A DNA stretch of 29,963 nt from Chara braunii (taxonomy: Eukaryota > Streptophyta > Charophyceae > Charales > Characeae). The stretch lies in the NCBI GenBank assembly GCA_003427395.1, contig BFEA01000592.1:718412-748374 (forward strand). Reading direction: 5' to 3'. The position numbers were made by a program, and so were the translations under genes. The notes beneath the pieces are model-generated. The model did not search any database and was not told the DNA's origin. It was given only the letters and a program-made list of their open reading frames with translations. Each line of letters begins with the position of its first letter. Within the stretch, counting starts at the first letter, position 1. Shown here one piece after another: positions 26,682 to 29,963 of the stretch.

Positions 26682-28722
26682 CTACCGGCGACTGCCTTTT
26701 GGCCCTTGAGCAGCCGTTCGGGTCTCTCGATACTTAGGACATAATTTGATGATGTGGCCCTGGTCACCGCAGAAAATGCACTGGCCCCGGTCCAATCGTT
26801 GTTGCCATAAAGTTTGGTTCGGACCCAACGTTTCCCAAGGCCTACCCTGCGGTAGCCCCGGTTGCCATCCGCCTACCCTGTAGGGAGACCTATTCCTAGG
26901 ATGGTTTTGCGGGGGACCTTGACCCCTGCCTCTCGCTTGGCGGTTTCCTCCTCTGCCGCCAACCCCCTGATCGCCCTGGAAACGCCCCCCTGAGGCCTGG
27001 CGCACTTGGCCCTGGCCTCGTCCTCCTCCTTGCGGCCTCCCTCTAGCTGCGATAGCAGCGTAAGTCCTCCCCTGGCCCACGCCGTTGTCCTCCTCCTCTA
27101 ACCCCCACTCAATCTGATCGTAGGGGATCTCATTCAAACTACCCTCGTCTAGAGTTAGGAGAAGACTATCCTTAGTCTTCACCTTCCCAGAGATAGTGCG
27201 GCCCTTCCATTGCTTCCCCTTATCCATATCTTTGTGCCAAAAGGTGGAGATTGTTACAGACTTTGCCTCGAAGGCCACCACTTCACGGCTAAGGGAATCG
27301 TAAGTGGTGGCAGGGTCTTCGCTCTTCGCGAAGAAGTGCCCGCAAAAAGCTTCGGGCATCGCTCTATAGAAGAGGGCAACCAACTGGGTGTCTGTAACCC
27401 CGTGGTCAGGGACAACTACTAGTTCGTCCATTGTGCTCTTGAGTGCCCTGACACTCTTCCACTTACGGGCATGGATCGTTTGAAGCTTGTTCGAGACTTT
27501 GACACTTCGAGGGACATCAGGAAATCGCTCGCGCAACAATTTCATGAACTTAGTGAGGGAAGTGAACGAGGAATACGCAACTGGATCGTCACTGCAGTTG
27601 GCAGCGCGAACAAGGGACCTTGCGAAACTGGCGGCCTCATCTCTAAGTGCGTGGATCGCAATTAAAACTTGTTGATCTGGGGAGACCTGTTGCAGATGCA
27701 CGTAGGTCTTGATGTTGGCCTCCCAGTTGTCAAAGTTCTCTTCCCTCTTCCCACTGTAGGAATCAGGGAATTTGACCTTGACTGGCTCCCTACGCGAACG
27801 TGGTTCCTCTTCGTTGGGAGCTGCCGCCTTGACGCCCTCAATGGCGCCAGCGTAGAAACGTTCAGTCTTCTCGAGGCGATGGTTCAACTCGGCTCCTATC
27901 GCGCCTACCAATTTTCGAGCAAAGTCTCGAAACCCTATTTGCATTCAGCGCACAGCCATGTCCTGACTTCGACTAAAATCGTACTGTTGTTCTTGCACTC
28001 AGGCTAAGTGCTCAACACTCAAGGCAATGAGTTGTACCTTTTGCTCGAGGTCTACCTGAGGGGTCAATCTTAACGTGAGTTGTTGCACCTCCTCCAGTTC
28101 CTGGACCGATTCACTCGCCGCGTCTACTCTTCTCTTCTTCTCCCTCATCATGGCGAGTTTTCACTCCATCCTCGTTTCATCTTCCATCGTCTGCCGCTTC
28201 AAAACATCTCCTTCTGCTTCCCATTTTTTTCATAGCGGCTTTCTGGTCCTCCTTGGGGATATACATAGTTACTTCTTCTTCTTCTCCCAGGGATAAGTTG
28301 GGGACCCATTCTGAAATCCGTTTCTCCAACTCTTCACCTTTGCTGCCAGTGTACTGCCCTTTCTGCCTTTGCAGTGGCTGGTCATCTTCCTCCTCTTCCT
28401 CCTCTTCCACCTCTTTCAACTTCTCCTGTTATTCTTTCTTTAATCTCTCCTTTTCTCTAGCTATCTTCTCCTCAATCTTTTTCAGTTTGGCCGCCTGCTC
28501 CTCCTTCAAGGCCTTCTTCTTGGCCTCCTTCTCCTTCCTCTCCTGCAGGATGGCGGGCATCTTCTCCTACTCCTCCTTCGTGTAAGGTTGGGTGGAAGTA
28601 CCACCCCGAGTCCCTATTCTACACGTGAACGTGGGCCAGAAGCCCAGAGGAAAAAGGAGACGCCGAAGGGTCCCCCAGAGGGAGAACCCAACGAGCAACC
28701 CAAACATCAGATAGTCGTCCAT
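26682..28722 (-). pseudogene. Gypsy Gag with hydrophobic N-terminus and CCHC zinc knuckle, several stops
   Basis: An ATG at 28722-28720 opens a frame with a hydrophobic N-terminal segment (YLMFGLLVGFSLWG, then LLFPLGFW). A long Lys/Glu coiled-coil-like region follows (EAKKKALKEEQAAKLKKIEE), then an acidic stretch. The Gag core comes next (WEANIKTYVHLQQV, ERFPDV), then an RG-rich linker and CIFCGDQGHIIKLC, a CX2CX4HX4C knuckle for RNA binding. In-frame stops lie at 28567-28569, 28429-28431, 28161-28163, 27999-28001 and 27945-27947. An extra A in the A7 run near 28227 shifts the frame. The largest open piece is 27944-26682 (420 aa). Gag would form the particle that packages element RNA. Confidence 0.88.
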
Positions 28723-29470
28723 CGTGGTGTTAGGTGCACGACAAGGGTCCCACTCCTAACCACTTAGACCTACCCGAACACTGCCCCACTGACTGACTCC
28801 CTAAGATCCACTACTCACAACTACTCTAAGGATGTCACTGCTAAACTAACAGCTGATCAGGAGGCATTTAAGGAGATCCCCCAAACTCCGCAAGAATTCT
28901 TTAACGTCGCAGTCAGGACGAAGTGATCGGCGCAGTTCTTCCTGGCGATTTCAGCCCACAACTCAGCCGTTCCAGCCTACTGTGCCACACCGAGAAGCCC
29001 GCCGGTCGCTACCTGTCCTTGGAGGGGTTCTTGTCCCTCGGGTCAGTCGAGTCGTCAAACACATATCATCAGCCTTACTGGGTCCTGTAGGGGAGTGGTT
29101 CAACCAGGCCTCGACACTTAAAGACGGCCTTCGTTTCAGCCTACAGCTCGGAAATCGGACCCTCTACACTGAACTCAGTAGACCTGCCAGACTTTACCGG
29201 TCATTGGTCTAGACGAGTTATTTAACGAGTGCTCGCCGCTCATGCCCAGGTCTCCAGATGCCAGAGTAGAAATTAGTCCTACTAAGTCCCGTGCAGGTTT
29301 GGCAGCAAGGCCCTATCCTTCATCCACAGAGTCCTAACACCTAGGACAGAAGAGACTCAATGCAGAAAGGAAAGACAGACACACTGGTACTCAGCAAGTA
29401 CCGTAGGGTGAGTGCACATCCACAGGGTAAGGGGATAGGCTAAGGGCTCAGCGAGATATCACCAACTCCA
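28723..29470 (-). other. Upstream (leader or LTR) region of the gypsy element, no gene seen
   Basis: It lies 5' of Gag in element orientation. A 5' LTR and primer-binding site are expected here, but I see no clear TG..CA ends or tRNA-complementary site. Frames are short and unrecognised. Confidence 0.4.
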
Positions 29471-29474
29471 TCTT

Positions 29475-29618
29475 GGTCAAAATCTTGGTCAGCAGCTTCG
29501 GTCAACGCCTTGGTCAATGCTGAGTCAACGCGGGCAACCCCCAGTCAACGCAGGCAACCCCCAGTCAACGCTTGGTCAACACCCTCTGTCAACGCCTGGT
29601 CAACGCCCGGTCAACCCT
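29475..29618 (+). repeat. GGTCAAC tandem motif array
   Basis: About ten GTCAA sites in about 145 bp, mostly as (T/A)GGTCAACGC or CAGTCAACGC with 12-20 bp spacing. The reverse strand reads GTTGACC, which contains the W-box core TTGAC. Confidence 0.8.
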
Positions 29619-29915
29619 TCACCTCGGCTATGGCTGCCGGCACCTTCACCTTTGTCACCCTCGCCGCTTACTTCCCCTTCCGTCACTCTTCTTCTTCTTC
29701 ACTTTCTCTGTATTTTTTTATTTTTTTTTTGTTCACCCCCGGCTATGTCTGTCTTCTTCTTCAGTGTCCTCTTTCCACACTTCTCCTTCTCTGTCCTCCC
29801 TCTCTCTCTTCTTCACTACCCTGTGTCGATACTCCGCGGCTATGGCCGCTATCTTCCTTCTCCACCGGGCCACACAACTCGCCTCACAGGTAAGTGACAA
29901 CCAATCTTGGATCGC

Positions 29916-29918
<3 letters not shown>
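29619..29918 (+). other. Pyrimidine-rich spacer with a consensus splice donor
   Basis: CT-rich sequence containing a T run (29715-29731) and CACAG|GTAAGTG near 29885-29893. Two overlapping frames cross it, but neither has a recognisable domain. Confidence 0.35.

Positions 29919-29963
<45 letters not shown>
29919..29963 (+). repeat. (CT)n microsatellite at the window end
   Basis: An uninterrupted CT run that continues past the window edge. Confidence 0.95.

Larger units (their letters stand above)
23013..28722 (-). mobile_element. Ty3/gypsy LTR retrotransposon, coding region, degenerate
   Basis: On the minus strand the order is Gag with zinc knuckle, aspartic protease, reverse transcriptase, RNase H, integrase. 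RT and RNase H before integrase is the Ty3/gypsy (Metaviridae) order. The reading frame is broken many times (see the parts), so the element cannot be autonomous. The N at 24887 adds uncertainty. I could not match LTRs between 22.0-23.0 kb and 28.7-29.9 kb by eye, nor find a clear primer-binding site, so the outer limits are unknown. Confidence 0.95.

Noticed and set aside
22028-29963. LTRs of the gypsy element
   Set aside because: I compared both flanks by eye and found only words of up to 12 bases in common, and no clear PBS or polypurine tract. This is not enough to call LTRs.

Overview
The window looks like repeat-rich nuclear DNA from a eukaryote, most likely a streptophyte green alga of the Chara type. 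The reasons are spliced-gene-like coding fragments, plant-type Ty3/gypsy Gag and Pol, a group-3-like LEA gene, very long (CT)n/(GA)n tracts, many A/T runs of 20 bases or more, and a charged Gag N-terminal region that I associate with Chara retroelements (from memory, not checked). There are no bacterial-style operons. Only one complete gene is supported with good confidence: a 104-residue LEA-like protein (17099-17413, +). Scattered N bases and a leftover library adapter show that this is draft assembly.

Layout. Positions 1-4656 and 17118-21590 are two diverged copies of one segment (a duplicon), in the same orientation and about 17 kb apart. Each starts in the LEA-like gene (the first copy is cut by the window edge). 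Each then holds non-coding sequence with a minisatellite extremely rich in CACGTG and GGTACC, and a long palindrome. A 105-bp TA-inserting MITE family sits at different sites in the two copies, so each copy preserves the other's empty site. Copy 2 stops inside a MITE, about 300 bp before an intact Nextera mate-pair junction adapter (21885-21922), so the joins around 21.6-22.7 kb are suspect.

Positions 4.7-10.8 kb hold mostly repeats: a tRNA-derived SINE with a 12-bp target duplication (5679-6151), a 72-bp tandem/inverted repeat cluster (6.5-6.8 kb), palindromes, a 383-bp inverted-terminal-repeat element (9228-9610) and a 218-bp near-perfect hairpin (10158-10375). Positions 10.8-14.5 kb hold a minus-strand decayed kinesin-like gene: a motor domain with five in-frame stops, a coiled-coil piece, and two diverged copies of a tail ending in a hydrophobic segment. 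Positions 15.3-16.6 kb are microsatellites, a hairpin and a foldback element, leading into the LEA promoter and 5' UTR.

Positions 23013-28722 carry a minus-strand Ty3/gypsy retrotransposon (Gag, protease, RT, RNase H, integrase). It is clearly dead: several stops and frameshifts, plus substitutions at an RNase H acid and at the integrase catalytic Glu. I could not find its LTRs. The right edge has an array of about ten GTCAA motifs and a (CT)n tract.
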